Shown in pieces: positions 17,530 to 25,938 of a stretch of DNA of 64,000 nt. The position numbers and the translations under genes were made by a program. This stretch comes from Campylobacterales bacterium (GTDB taxonomy: Bacteria > Campylobacterota > Campylobacteria > Campylobacterales > Sulfurospirillaceae). Below the pieces are notes generated by a model that saw only the letters and a list, made by a program, of their open reading frames with translations, made no database searches and had not been told where the DNA came from. How positions within the stretch are numbered: position 1 is the first letter of the stretch; the number at the start of each line of letters is the position of its first letter. The stretch covers positions 62,001 to 126,000 of the forward strand of contig JAFGFU010000013.1 of assembly GCA_016930915.1 (NCBI GenBank), given 5' to 3'.

Positions 17530-18187
17530 TGAGGCTGTATCCTAAATTTCGATGGGTTTTAATCAGTTTACGTTCAAAATTTTTATCGATTTTACTGCGT
17601 AAGCGGTACATGTAAACACTCACCATATTGCTATTAATGCTTTGCTCACTGGAAAAGAGTTGCTCTTCTAGCATTTTCTCTTCGATAATGGCTCCCTTAT
17701 GGCGCATCAAATACTCTAAAAGCATGTACTCTTTGGCGGTAAGGCTTATGCTCTCTGTAGAACGTGTTACACATTTTGTTAAAGGGTTCAGCTCCAAATC
17801 AGCGACTTTGAGCAGAGGCTCTTTGTCGTTTTGTTTGCGTAGTTGCACATGAATACGTGCGAGTAACTCCTCAAAACTAAAGGGTTTGGTAAGGTAGTCA
17901 TCTGCGCCCAAATGCAATAATCCCACTTTATCGCTGATAGTACTTTTCGCACTGAGGACAATAATCGGCGTATGAAGCTTTTTTTCTCTTAGCTTCTCGC
18001 AAACCGCATCGCCTTGAATCCCTTTAATCATCAAATCCAAAATAATCATATCATAGGTATTTATCTCTGCTAAATAGAGCGCATCTTCGCCATTATCGCA
18101 CAGCTCAACACTAAAGAGCTCCTCTTCTAAACCTTGTTTTAAAAAAGAAGCAATGCCCTCATCATCTTCCACAATTAAAATTTTCAT
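17513..18187 (-). CDS. OmpR/PhoB-family response regulator
   Basis: 224 residues. The receiver domain (1-118) has the acidic pair EDDEG, phospho-acceptor Asp in IILDLMIKG (near 51) and LTKPF (Lys near 101). The C-terminal winged helix (about 130-220) ends in VYMYRLRSKID and THRNLGYSL, as in PhoB-type DNA-binding domains. It leads the regulator-kinase-eptA operon. A TTACATGTAA copy (18223) lies in its upstream region. Confidence 0.9.
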   Translation of the reverse strand: MKILIVEDDEGIASFLKQGLEEELFSVELCDNGEDALYLAEINTYDMIILDLMIKGIQGDAVCEKLREKKLHTPIIVLSAKSTISDKVGLLHLGADDYLTKPFSFEELLARIHVQLRKQNDKEPLLKVADLELNPLTKCVTRSTESISLTAKEYMLLEYLMRHKGAIIEEKMLEEQLFSSEQSINSNMVSVYMYRLRSKIDKNFERKLIKTHRNLGYSLNENAL

Positions 18188-18277
18188 CGTACCCTCTTTT
18201 CAAATTATCTTCGTATTATACCTTACATGTAAGCCTTGCAAAGAGGTGTTATAATAGTCTTAAAAAAAGGAATATAG

Positions 18278-18622
18278 ATGGTAAAAATTTATGGAATTAC
18301 TACGTGTGGAAGCGTAAAAAAGGCACTCTCTTTCTTAAAAGCGGAGGTAATCCCTTACACATTTATTGATTTGAAAACAACCCAAATCAGCGAAGCAAAG
18401 CTTGAAACGTGGCTTACTAAACAGCCTCTGTCGGTTGTATTTAACACCAAAGGAACCAAATTTAAAACACTAGGACTCTCTAAAGAGATAAGTGATGAAG
18501 AGAAAAAGACGTGGCTTTTAAAAGAGCAGTTACTCTTCAAGCGTCCCATTATCGAATGTGAAGATGGAACGCTTTTAGTGGGGTTTGATGAAGCGCTTTA
18601 TCTACGCACGTTTGGCGGTTGA
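18278..18622 (+). CDS. ArsC/Spx-like thioredoxin-fold protein (YffB type)
   Basis: 114 residues, normal for the family. The N-terminal TTCGSVKKA keeps the single active-site Cys of ArsC, and FNTKGTKFK plus KRPIIE are family hallmarks. The subgroup resembles YffB/Spx more than true arsenate reductases, and no ars genes lie nearby. The likely role is a glutathione- or thiol-dependent reductase; the substrate is unknown. It overlaps the convergent LysE gene by 21 bases. Confidence 0.8.
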   Translation: MVKIYGITTCGSVKKALSFLKAEVIPYTFIDLKTTQISEAKLETWLTKQPLSVVFNTKGTKFKTLGLSKEISDEEKKTWLLKEQLLFKRPIIECEDGTLLVGFDEALYLRTFGG

Positions 18623-19225
18623 GATAAAAAAAGCGGCCAGAAGTAAAAACGCTCCTGTAATTTGGTTTTGAATGCGAATGGCACGAATGGACTTAATGAC
18701 ATGCTTAAGCCTTGAAGCCAAAGAACTATACCCTGTCATCACGATAATATCCACCCCAATCAATGTCGCACAAATAATCCCAAATTGCCCTAGAAGAGGA
18801 GCGTTTGGATTGAGAAATTGGGGAATAAACGCCACTAAAAAAACGGTGGCTTTAATGTTCGTTAGGTTAATCAGCGTGGCTTGAATAAACGCTTTTGAGG
18901 CACTGTACGCTTTAATCTGCGTCGCATCATCAGGTAAATGGGGTTTTTCAATAAACTTCATCACTCCTAAAAAGACCAGATACGCTACGCCTATCCATTT
19001 AATGATGTTAAAAAGTAAAAGTGAACTCATAATGAGTGAGCCAAGTCCAATGACCACAATAAAGGTTTGCGCAAAAAGCCCCGCTTGTAAGCCAAAAATG
19101 GCAGCATACGAGCGCTTCAGCCCATACTTCAACCCATAATTCATGGAGACGACCGCACCCGCTCCAGGGGAAACACTAATCAAAATGGAAGCAACCAGCA
19201 TGGTGAGCCAAATATCCAAAGACAT
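18602..19225 (-). CDS. LysE/RhtB-family exporter
   Basis: 207 residues with about six membrane helices. The family signature SVSPGAGAVV near residue 18 and NLTNIKATVFLVAFIPQF near 115-132 are clear. Members export amino acids or related small molecules; the substrate is unknown. It is one of two LysE genes close together (the other at 20142-20768), separated by a divergent epimerase gene. The two are only distantly similar, so this is not a recent duplication. Confidence 0.83.
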   Translation of the reverse strand: MSLDIWLTMLVASILISVSPGAGAVVSMNYGLKYGLKRSYAAIFGLQAGLFAQTFIVVIGLGSLIMSSLLLFNIIKWIGVAYLVFLGVMKFIEKPHLPDDATQIKAYSASKAFIQATLINLTNIKATVFLVAFIPQFLNPNAPLLGQFGIICATLIGVDIIVMTGYSSLASRLKHVIKSIRAIRIQNQITGAFLLLAAFFISTAKRA

Positions 19226-19329
19226 GAAAAAATCCTTACATGTAAAGTTAAAAAGGATTCTACTTCATGGTGACTTAGAAGCCATTAATGTGGTACAATT
19301 TTTCAAAATGCATACGACAAGGATAGACG

Positions 19330-20145
19330 ATGAAAATAGCAATGAGCGGTGCGAGTGGATTTGTTGCCAATGCTTTAAAAAAGCAATTTCCTGATGTAGT
19401 GGTGATTGAGCGCAGTGATGATGTGCAAACCATTATTCAAAAACTAGAGGGTGTTGATGCGGTGTTTAATCTAGCAGGTGCACCCATTGCCGCACGTTGG
19501 GATGATGCGTATAAAAAAGTGCTCTGGAGCAGTCGCATAGAGACCACCAAAAAGCTGGTGACTGCGATCAATCAAAGTGAGGTGAAACACTTCATCTCCA
19601 CTTCTGCTGTAGGCATCTATCCTAGCGGTGTTCCTTGCGATGAAAATAGCCAAAAATTAGGTGAGGATTTTTTAGCGCATTTAGCGATTGCATGGGAAAG
19701 TGAAGCGCAAAAATGCACTAAAAAAACAACGATTTTGCGTTTTGGCGTGGTGCTAGGGCATGGAGGTGCGCTAGAGAAGATGTTACCCTCTTTTAAACTA
19801 GGGCTAGGCGGGATTATAGGCAATGGAGCGATGGTGATGAGCTGGATTGACATCGATGATTTGGTAGCTATCTATGCCTTTGTCCTTGAAAAAGGGCTTG
19901 AGGGCATTTACAATGCCACGTCTCCTCAACCACTGACCAACTTTCGCTTTACCAAAATGTTAGGCAAAGTGCTCCATCGCCCTACGTTTTTGCCTGTGCC
20001 TTCATTCATCATCAAAATGCTTTTTGGAGAGGGCGCAACCGTGCTTTTAGATAGCAAAGAGGCGTACCCCAAAGCTTTGCTTGAAAAAGGCTTTGTTTTT
20101 ACGTACGGCGATTTAGAAACATCTCTACGCAAAATTTTAGCTTAG
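19330..20145 (+). CDS. TIGR01777-family NAD(P)-dependent epimerase-like protein (YfcH type)
   Basis: 271 residues, extended-SDR fold. The nucleotide-binding GASGFVANAL is at 7-16, with NLAGAPIAARW (near 54) typical of the YfcH/SULA subgroup and a C-terminal DUF1731-like tail. The actual reaction is unknown for the family. It overlaps the convergent LysE gene by four bases. Confidence 0.82.
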   Translation: MKIAMSGASGFVANALKKQFPDVVVIERSDDVQTIIQKLEGVDAVFNLAGAPIAARWDDAYKKVLWSSRIETTKKLVTAINQSEVKHFISTSAVGIYPSGVPCDENSQKLGEDFLAHLAIAWESEAQKCTKKTTILRFGVVLGHGGALEKMLPSFKLGLGGIIGNGAMVMSWIDIDDLVAIYAFVLEKGLEGIYNATSPQPLTNFRFTKMLGKVLHRPTFLPVPSFIIKMLFGEGATVLLDSKEAYPKALLEKGFVFTYGDLETSLRKILA

Positions 20146-20768
20146 CGTTTCTCCAAAAAAAGTCGGATGCCCAAGCCTATCATCACCACGCCTGAGAGGG
20201 CATCGAGACTTTGACGCACCTTTTTTTTGGTGATAAACCCATTGGCAGAGACGATGGTATAGACCAAAATAGCCTGCCAAAGATTGCCCACAATAAAATG
20301 AAGTGAAGCCAAAAAGAGCGATTGCGCAAGAGCAGAGTGCTCATGATTGATAAATTGTGGCAAAAACGCCATATAAAAAACAACAGCTTTAGGATTTAAA
20401 ACATTTGATAAAAACCCTTCTCTTAAAGAGACCCAAAAAGAGAAGGGGCGTTTTTCAACAGCTCTTTCCTGCACCTTTCTATGATGCCAAAACGATTTAA
20501 GTGAACTCATTCCCAGCCATATGAGATAAAGCGCTCCTACAATTTTTAGGGCTGTAAATGCGGTTGCAGAGTATAAAAGTACCGCTGAAATACCCACCGC
20601 TGAAAGTGTTGCGTGCACAAATAATCCCGAACAAATGCCCAAACTTGAAACCAAGCCATCTTTTGCACCTCCTCGAAGCGTGTTGCGAATTACAATCATC
20701 GTATCCGCTCCTGGACTCATCGTCAGTAGCGTAATAGCAACCATAAATGTCCATAATTCTAAGGGCAT
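20142..20768 (-). CDS. LysE/RhtB-family exporter, second copy
   Basis: 208 residues, about six helices. TMSPGADTMIVIRN near residue 17 and SNVLNPKAVVFYMAFLPQF near 120-138 are the usual RhtB hallmarks. It is closer to the threonine/homoserine-lactone exporter branch than the other LysE gene. The substrate is not predictable. Confidence 0.83.
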   Translation of the reverse strand: MPLELWTFMVAITLLTMSPGADTMIVIRNTLRGGAKDGLVSSLGICSGLFVHATLSAVGISAVLLYSATAFTALKIVGALYLIWLGMSSLKSFWHHRKVQERAVEKRPFSFWVSLREGFLSNVLNPKAVVFYMAFLPQFINHEHSALAQSLFLASLHFIVGNLWQAILVYTIVSANGFITKKKVRQSLDALSGVVMIGLGIRLFLEKR

Positions 20769-20826
20769 TGCATCGACCTCTTTTTTTGTAAATGCAGTAT
20801 TTTACTCAAAAGCGACACAAAATATC

Positions 20827-20855
20827 TTGACTTATTATTTGAAAACGGTTATCAT
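20827..20855 (+). promoter_or_regulatory. Promoter with Fur-box-like element
   Basis: TTGACT (20827-20832) and TATCAT (20850-20855), spaced by 17, form a good promoter. TGAAAACGGTTATCA (20840-20854) overlaps the -10 box and matches about 11 of 14 positions of the 7-1-7 Fur model. Iron control of the following hypothetical gene and flavodoxin would make sense, since flavodoxin replaces ferredoxin when iron is short. Similar but weaker matches lie before 23480 and 24779. Confidence 0.4.
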
Positions 20856-20879
20856 TTCATAAATTAAAAGAGGTGAACG

Positions 20880-21326
20880 ATGTCTGAGTCCTATTCAACC
20901 CTGCAAGAAATCAGCCGACGATTTGACCGTGAAGATTTAGAGTTGGTCGCACACCATCCTGATCTTTGCTTTACCATCAACAGTTATGAACTTTTTACCC
21001 ACCATGTTTTTACACGGGTCAAACGTCAAAATCCTGACAAATCTATTACGCAAGAGTCGTGTCGCATTGTGATTCAAAGTGAAGAGTGCGAAGATGCTTT
21101 GCATCTGTATCCCACATGGAAACGCATTGAAGAGCGTGTGGATTTTGAAGCCACAGAAGAGATTAACCGTGCGATAGAGTTACTCGCATCCAAAGAGTGC
21201 AAACATATCTATTTGCTTTTTCCACGTAGTGCCAATTTCAGACGACATGTACCGATTCGAAGCCCAAAGCTTGATGCTATGGGATTGGAGTATACCCTCA
21301 AACTTGTCCCTTATGTCATCTACTAA
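20880..21326 (+). CDS. Hypothetical protein upstream of flavodoxin
   Basis: 148 residues, no signal peptide or membrane helix. I do not recognise the family. Visible features are several Cys and His residues (SCRIVIQSEECEDALHL, SKECKHIYLL) and a basic stretch (RSANFRRHVPIRS). GAGGTG precedes the ATG. It shares direction with the flavodoxin gene 74 bases downstream and may be co-regulated through the Fur-like promoter. Confidence 0.6.
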   Translation: MSESYSTLQEISRRFDREDLELVAHHPDLCFTINSYELFTHHVFTRVKRQNPDKSITQESCRIVIQSEECEDALHLYPTWKRIEERVDFEATEEINRAIELLASKECKHIYLLFPRSANFRRHVPIRSPKLDAMGLEYTLKLVPYVIY

Positions 21327-21400
21327 ATCTCTTTTAGACCCTTTTATGCGCTCCATCAAAGGGTATCAAAGACATTTATGAATTGAAAAGGAGTTTTTCT

Positions 21401-21907
21401 ATGAAGACAGGAATTTTTTACGGAAGTACCAATGGCAATACGGCGGATGCCGCACAAAAGATTCAAAAATCTTTTGATGCCGAGTGCTTTGATGTGGGTA
21501 AATTAAACAGTGCGGATGTACTAAACAGCTATGACTTTCTCATTCTAGGAACCTCTACATGGTACGATGGCGATTTACAAGATGATTGGGATAGTTTTAT
21601 AAGCCACCTCAAATCGGCTGATTTGAAAGGAAAAACCGTTGCCCTTTTTGGCATGGGTGATCAAGAAAGTTATGGAAGTGATTATGTCAGCGGTATGCGT
21701 CAGATTTATGATGTGGTCGTTGAAAAAGGTGCAAACGTCATTGGTGCGTGGGAAGATCAAGGCTACGCATATGAGCACTCAGCATCAATCATTGATGGAA
21801 AATTTGTTGGACTTGCTTTGGATGAAGACAACCAAAGTGACCTCACCGATGAGCGTATCGCTTCATGGTGCGCCCAATTAAACACTGAGTTGAAAGCAAG
21901 TGCATGA
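21401..21907 (+). CDS. fldA: Flavodoxin
   Basis: 168 residues, long-chain flavodoxin length. The FMN phosphate loop GSTNGNTAD is at residues 7-15, the isoalloxazine-stacking TSTWYDGDLQDDW near 50-62, and MGDQESYGSDY near 88-98. I set the start at ATG 21401, preceded by AAGGAG seven bases away, instead of an in-frame TTG 18 bases upstream. It carries single electrons at low potential, for example from pyruvate or oxoglutarate oxidoreductases. Confidence 0.95.
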   Translation: MKTGIFYGSTNGNTADAAQKIQKSFDAECFDVGKLNSADVLNSYDFLILGTSTWYDGDLQDDWDSFISHLKSADLKGKTVALFGMGDQESYGSDYVSGMRQIYDVVVEKGANVIGAWEDQGYAYEHSASIIDGKFVGLALDEDNQSDLTDERIASWCAQLNTELKASA

Positions 21908-22046
21908 GTGCATGTGACATAGTTTGCACTCAACCAAACCAACGGGTGCGTCAAACGTCAAAAGATGTCAAAAAACCTGAACAAAACGATGCAGTCAAAA
22001 ATGCAAAAGAGCGGCTGCTTTTTTGCAAATGCACGTGCTGAAATCT

Positions 22047-22074
22047 GTACGAGAAGGCTTTTGCCTTTTCGTAC
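22047..22074. terminator. Bidirectional terminator between fldA and DUF1007 gene
   Basis: A 12-base stem (GTACGAGAAGGC against GCCTTTTCGTAC, one G-T pair) with a TTTT loop ends right at the stop codon of the convergent gene. A second partial stem (GCAAATGCAC/GTGC) lies just upstream. Confidence 0.7.
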
Positions 22075-22584
22075 CTACTCTTGAATCACCACTTTATACG
22101 CATAGTAAAAATCCGCATCATACCCTTCAACACGACATTTTTCTTTTTTACATGTAAGAAAATTTTTTTTAACAATAAGAGCAACAAACATCTCAGGATC
22201 ATAAAAACGTAGTTCATATTTTTTATGAGAGGGTTTTGCAATACTAAAGCGATAGACTAATTTTCGTTTTTCAAATACGGCACTAAAATTACTCACGTCT
22301 TGAATGTCTGACTCTTTTTTGCCATCAAACAGATGCATAAAATAACTGTAAGGCTCCAACGTTTTAAAATGGTCTTTTTCCATAAACGCCACTTCATTGG
22401 CATCTAGCGTTTTGTCTCTATTTTTATCATAATCCTCCATAAGCATGGAAGAGCTCATCTCATCAAATACCCAGCGAATATCAATTTTATCGGGCAAAAC
22501 GTCCACATAGGTATCTAAAAAGACATGCGGATGCGCAAAAAGCGAAACAGTACAAACCCACCCTATCAAAAGTAGCTTTTTCAT
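22075..22584 (-). CDS. DUF1007 family periplasmic protein
   Basis: 169 residues with an N-terminal signal peptide (LLLIGWVCTVSLFAHPHVF). The His-rich AHPHVFLDT right after the cleavage region and the WVFDEM motif are DUF1007 hallmarks. Such proteins usually sit beside NicO/RcnA-type nickel or cobalt carriers, as here: it lies three bases after the transporter gene. The His near the mature N-terminus may bind metal. It likely helps nickel/cobalt handling in the periplasm. Confidence 0.8.
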   Translation of the reverse strand: MKKLLLIGWVCTVSLFAHPHVFLDTYVDVLPDKIDIRWVFDEMSSSMLMEDYDKNRDKTLDANEVAFMEKDHFKTLEPYSYFMHLFDGKKESDIQDVSNFSAVFEKRKLVYRFSIAKPSHKKYELRFYDPEMFVALIVKKNFLTCKKEKCRVEGYDADFYYAYKVVIQE

Positions 22585-22587
22585 ACA

Positions 22588-23334
22588 CTAAAACGCCCGT
22601 GATGAAACAGGATTGAGTAAAAAGAAAATACCCAAAGCCATCACACACAACACCCCTAAAAGACGTAAAACCCAAAACCAACGAGGCTGTGTAACAACAG
22701 GACGTGATTTTTGAAAAGCGTGAACCAAAAGCCCCGCCAAAGAGATACTAAGCCCCATCCCAAGGCTCATAAAAAATGCCGCAATGATGCCTATTTCCAT
22801 ATGCCCTAAAGTAATCGCAAAAAAGCAAAGCGTAATTACCCCAGGACACGGAACAATACCCGCTAAGAGCACCACGCCAAAACGGCTTTTATGCGGTTTT
22901 ACACGCTCTTTGCTTATCTTCCGTGATTGCCATACTTCATACAACAGCCAAAAACTCAATAAAACAATAAACGCCCCTGAGATTTGAAACAGTGGAGGAT
23001 TGACGCTGCGAAAAAGCTTCATGGCACTCACATGAATCAAATAATTTGCCACCAGTGTCACTAAAAGCGCAGAGAGCGCATGCACAATCGCAATCAAAAA
23101 ACCCAATTGAAACACGTGCATTTTTTTAGAAGGATTTGCCAACACATACCCTGCCACCAATGCCTTCCCGTGCCCAGGTCCTAAGGCATGAAGCACTCCA
23201 TAAGCAAAAGAGAGAATAAAAATAAGGGCAATAGCGCTTGTGCTTCCCTCATCTATACTTCGAAAATGGTTGGAGAGTTCAGCATTAAAATAGCGGTTGG
23301 CTTCGGCAAAATAGATAGCAAGACTTGAAAACAT
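22588..23334 (-). CDS. NicO/RcnA-family nickel/cobalt transporter
   Basis: 248 residues, about six membrane helices. LHALGPGHGKALVAGYVL (near 49-66) is the HX4DH-like metal motif of the NicO family, and PCPGVITLCFFAITLGH (near 160) is also typical. Whether it imports or exports cannot be read from sequence; with DUF1007 and no RcnR nearby, uptake or homeostasis are both possible. Together with nikABC at 10.5 kb, the window holds two nickel systems. Confidence 0.82.
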   Translation of the reverse strand: MFSSLAIYFAEANRYFNAELSNHFRSIDEGSTSAIALIFILSFAYGVLHALGPGHGKALVAGYVLANPSKKMHVFQLGFLIAIVHALSALLVTLVANYLIHVSAMKLFRSVNPPLFQISGAFIVLLSFWLLYEVWQSRKISKERVKPHKSRFGVVLLAGIVPCPGVITLCFFAITLGHMEIGIIAAFFMSLGMGLSISLAGLLVHAFQKSRPVVTQPRWFWVLRLLGVLCVMALGIFFLLNPVSSRAF

Positions 23335-23479
23335 ACGATTCCTTCTTTTGTATGATTTATTTTACACAAAGCAACTTTAGAACAAAATAGAGTTGTTTAT
23401 GATATTTATTCTCAATTTTAAAAGATTTTAAGCAAAGATACCTTATTATTTCAATAACAATTATCAAAAAGGAGAAACA

Positions 23480-23791
23480 ATGTCAGCAGTTCTCGTTATC
23501 GGTGGCGATAAGATTGATTCTATTACCTCTGTTTTACAAGATTTCTCTTTTGAAAAAGTAACGCATTGGGATGCGCGTAACCCTTCTGTGGTTAAAAAAG
23601 AGATTCCACAAGATGTGAAGTTGGTCATTATGCTCACCAACTTTTTGAACCATAACGCCATGAATAAATTTAAAAACGAAGCCAAACGCAAAGCGATTGA
23701 GTTTATTTGTGCAAAGCGCTCTGAGAGTTCTGTCTTTTGTGAACTCTGTAAAAAGTACAATCCACATGGATGTATTCTCGATAAAAAATAG
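23480..23791 (+). CDS. DUF2325 domain protein
   Basis: 103 residues. The Rossmann-like VLVIGGDKIDSI start and the alternating strands LVIMLTNFLNH and AIEFICAKRS match DUF2325. The C-terminus carries a Cys pair and a third Cys (CELCKKYNPHGC). AGGAG lies ahead of the ATG, and a Fur-like AT-rich element (about 23455-23470) lies before that. Function is unknown. A 34-base palindrome follows six bases after the gene. Confidence 0.7.
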   Translation: MSAVLVIGGDKIDSITSVLQDFSFEKVTHWDARNPSVVKKEIPQDVKLVIMLTNFLNHNAMNKFKNEAKRKAIEFICAKRSESSVFCELCKKYNPHGCILDKK

Positions 23792-23796
23792 TTTGC

Positions 23797-23830
23797 ATAT
23801 TTAGGTTTTTACATGTAAAAACCTAAATAT
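23797..23830. terminator. Perfect 34-base palindrome, probable terminator
   Basis: Seventeen-base arms (ATATTTAGGTTTTTACA on one side) are perfectly self-complementary and centred on a TTTACATGTAAA copy. It begins six bases after the DUF2325 stop. As RNA it would fold into a long hairpin, and it reads the same on both strands. It shows the dispersed motif built into a terminator-like stem. Confidence 0.65.
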
Positions 23831-23858
23831 AACTTTATCTTTCTCTAAAGGTTCTTTC

Positions 23859-24593
23859 ATGTCTTTACCCCTACTCTGTAATGAAAATCTCCTCAGTGAA
23901 TGTGATGTGGTTCGTATGATTCATGACCGTCACTTTTGGGTAGAGTATGAACCGATTATTTCAATGAATTCAGGGACGATTTTTGGGTATGAAGCATTGG
24001 CTCGTTTTATTTTAAATGAACGACGTATTCCACCAATGCCTGTGTTTATGGTGGCGCATCAAAATCCTGAACTTTTTTTTCACTTAGAATCTGAACTTAA
24101 AGCCTTACAACTCTTTCACCGACCTAAAAATACGATGCTTTTTTTAAATCTTGACCCTCATAATTTTAGTGACGATACAAAAATCGCCTTTTGGAAACAG
24201 CTTTTTGAGGGTGCTCAAGATCTTTGTCTTGAGGTCACTGAAAATACTGACGATATGCAAACGGCTTTTTTATCACACTGTTTAAACGAAATTCAACAGA
24301 TTGGTTTTCCTATTGCGCAAGATGACATTGGGAATGATGAAAAACCATTTTGTTTTGAGTTAACCAGCCGTGCAGACTTTTTAAAGTTTGACAAAACATG
24401 GCTTTTAAAAATCAAACGTTGCACTGATTATCAAGAGATTTTAAAAGGCTTTTTATCTTTTGCCAAAGCACAAGGTAAAAAGTCTGTCTTAGAAGGTATT
24501 GAAACCGAAGGCGACTTTCTTTTGGCACGTGATTTAGGCGTTGATTTTGTGCAAGGCTACCTCTTTAAACACCTCAACCACCACTCCTGCTAA
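23859..24593 (+). CDS. EAL-domain cyclic-di-GMP phosphodiesterase
   Basis: 244 residues, almost entirely one EAL domain. GYEALARF (the EAL motif, near 47), LFLNLDPHN, CLEVTEN, AQDDIGND (DDFG-type loop), LKFDKTWL, VLEGIET and VQGYLFK are all present, so the metal and substrate residues look intact and hydrolysis of c-di-GMP is likely. No GGDEF, signal or membrane part is attached. A TTACATGTAA copy lies right after the stop. Confidence 0.85.
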   Translation: MSLPLLCNENLLSECDVVRMIHDRHFWVEYEPIISMNSGTIFGYEALARFILNERRIPPMPVFMVAHQNPELFFHLESELKALQLFHRPKNTMLFLNLDPHNFSDDTKIAFWKQLFEGAQDLCLEVTENTDDMQTAFLSHCLNEIQQIGFPIAQDDIGNDEKPFCFELTSRADFLKFDKTWLLKIKRCTDYQEILKGFLSFAKAQGKKSVLEGIETEGDFLLARDLGVDFVQGYLFKHLNHHSC

Positions 24594-24778
24594 TCTTTAC
24601 ATGTAAACCTATTTTTACGCCATTTTTGACACACTTTTCCTCTTTTCACACAAAAAGTATAAAAATGTGTTTAACTTTTTAATGTGAATCTATCCATCAA
24701 TAGAAATTTTAGTCTTTTTTGATAAGCTTTCTTTTTTATTATTATAAATAAAAATGAGAATTATAATAAGGAGTTATT

Positions 24779-25747
24779 ATGGAAACATCTGAAACAATCG
24801 AAAAAAATAGACTCAAATTTTTCCCGATTATGATGTATGCAATTGTTATGGGACTCAGTGGTTTGACCATCATGTACCAAAAAGCAGTCAATACACTTGG
24901 CTTTTCTGAGTGGATTGCTTTAGGTTTAATGGCACTTTCCACCATTGTTTTTGTGGTGATTAGTATTATTTACGTGGTGAAATTTTTTACCTATAAAGAG
25001 GCCGTTAAAAAAGAATTTACGCATCCTGTTCGTATTAATTTCTTCGCCGCAGTCTCTATTTCAATGCTCATGCTAGCCATCGTCTATAAAGAGCAAATAG
25101 AAAGTATTGCAGCCATTTTTTGGTACGCAGGCGTTGCGCTTCATTTCTACTTGACCCTTCATACGATTTCGTATTGGATTAATAATAATCAAGAACTCGC
25201 TCACTCCAATCCCGCATGGCTTATTCCCATTGTTGGAAATGTTTTAGTTCCTATTGGTGGTGTTGGCTTTGCACCACAAGGTGTGCTACTCTACTTTTTT
25301 AGCGTGGGAATCTTTTTTTGGGTGATTCTTTTTGCAATTTTGTTTAACCGTATCATTTTTCACCATCAATTAGCAATTAAATTTATGCCAACGCTTTTTA
25401 TTTTGATTGCGCCTCCTGCGGTTGGATTTTTAGCTTACTTTAAAATGTTTGGTGTAGTGGATTTATTTGCCAATATTTTATTTGATTTGGCACTCTTTTT
25501 CACCCTTTTAATTGCCTTTTTGTATAAAAACTTTATCAAAATTAAATTTTTCATCTCATGGTGGGCATTCGTGTTCCCTTTAGCAGCTATGGGGATTAGT
25601 GCAATGGTCATGTATGCACATACCAAAGACTTTTTCTTACTCTGTCTCTCTTACACCATGGTAGGTGTTACAACGGCTGTCATTGCAGTCGTACTTTATC
25701 AAACCTTGATTCATATGCAAAAAGGTGAAATTTGTATTCAAGAATAG
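24779..25747 (+). CDS. TDT/SLAC1-family membrane transporter
   Basis: 322 residues with about ten membrane helices. The organisation (paired helices, GLSGLTIMYQKA near 22, PAWLIPIVGNVLVPIGG near 145) matches the TehA/SLAC1 anion channel and C4-dicarboxylate group. The transported anion is unknown; sulfite, tellurite-related and dicarboxylate members are known. AAGGAG precedes the start. An AT-rich Fur-like stretch (about 24750-24770) lies upstream. Confidence 0.75.
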   Translation: METSETIEKNRLKFFPIMMYAIVMGLSGLTIMYQKAVNTLGFSEWIALGLMALSTIVFVVISIIYVVKFFTYKEAVKKEFTHPVRINFFAAVSISMLMLAIVYKEQIESIAAIFWYAGVALHFYLTLHTISYWINNNQELAHSNPAWLIPIVGNVLVPIGGVGFAPQGVLLYFFSVGIFFWVILFAILFNRIIFHHQLAIKFMPTLFILIAPPAVGFLAYFKMFGVVDLFANILFDLALFFTLLIAFLYKNFIKIKFFISWWAFVFPLAAMGISAMVMYAHTKDFFLLCLSYTMVGVTTAVIAVVLYQTLIHMQKGEICIQE

Positions 25748-25763
25748 ACTAAACGCTTTTACA

Positions 25764-25798
25764 TGTAAAAAGACAATGTTACCTTTTGTCTTTTTACA
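25764..25798 (+). terminator. Rho-independent terminator after the TDT gene
   Basis: A 13-base stem (TGTAAAAAGACAA and complement, nine-base loop) begins inside a TTTACATGTAAA copy and ends in T's. The remaining spacer to the next gene (25799-25938) is very AT-rich and presumably holds its promoter. Confidence 0.75.
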
Positions 25799-25938
25799 TC
25801 CCTCTTTTTTGTTACTTTTCTTCACATCTTCTCCTATTAAAAAAATTAAATTTACAAATCGAAACAAAAAGTCTTTTTTATGTCTTAGGGGTTTATTAGA
25901 ATCTTTTAACAAATCAGATCAAAAGGAATAACATTATT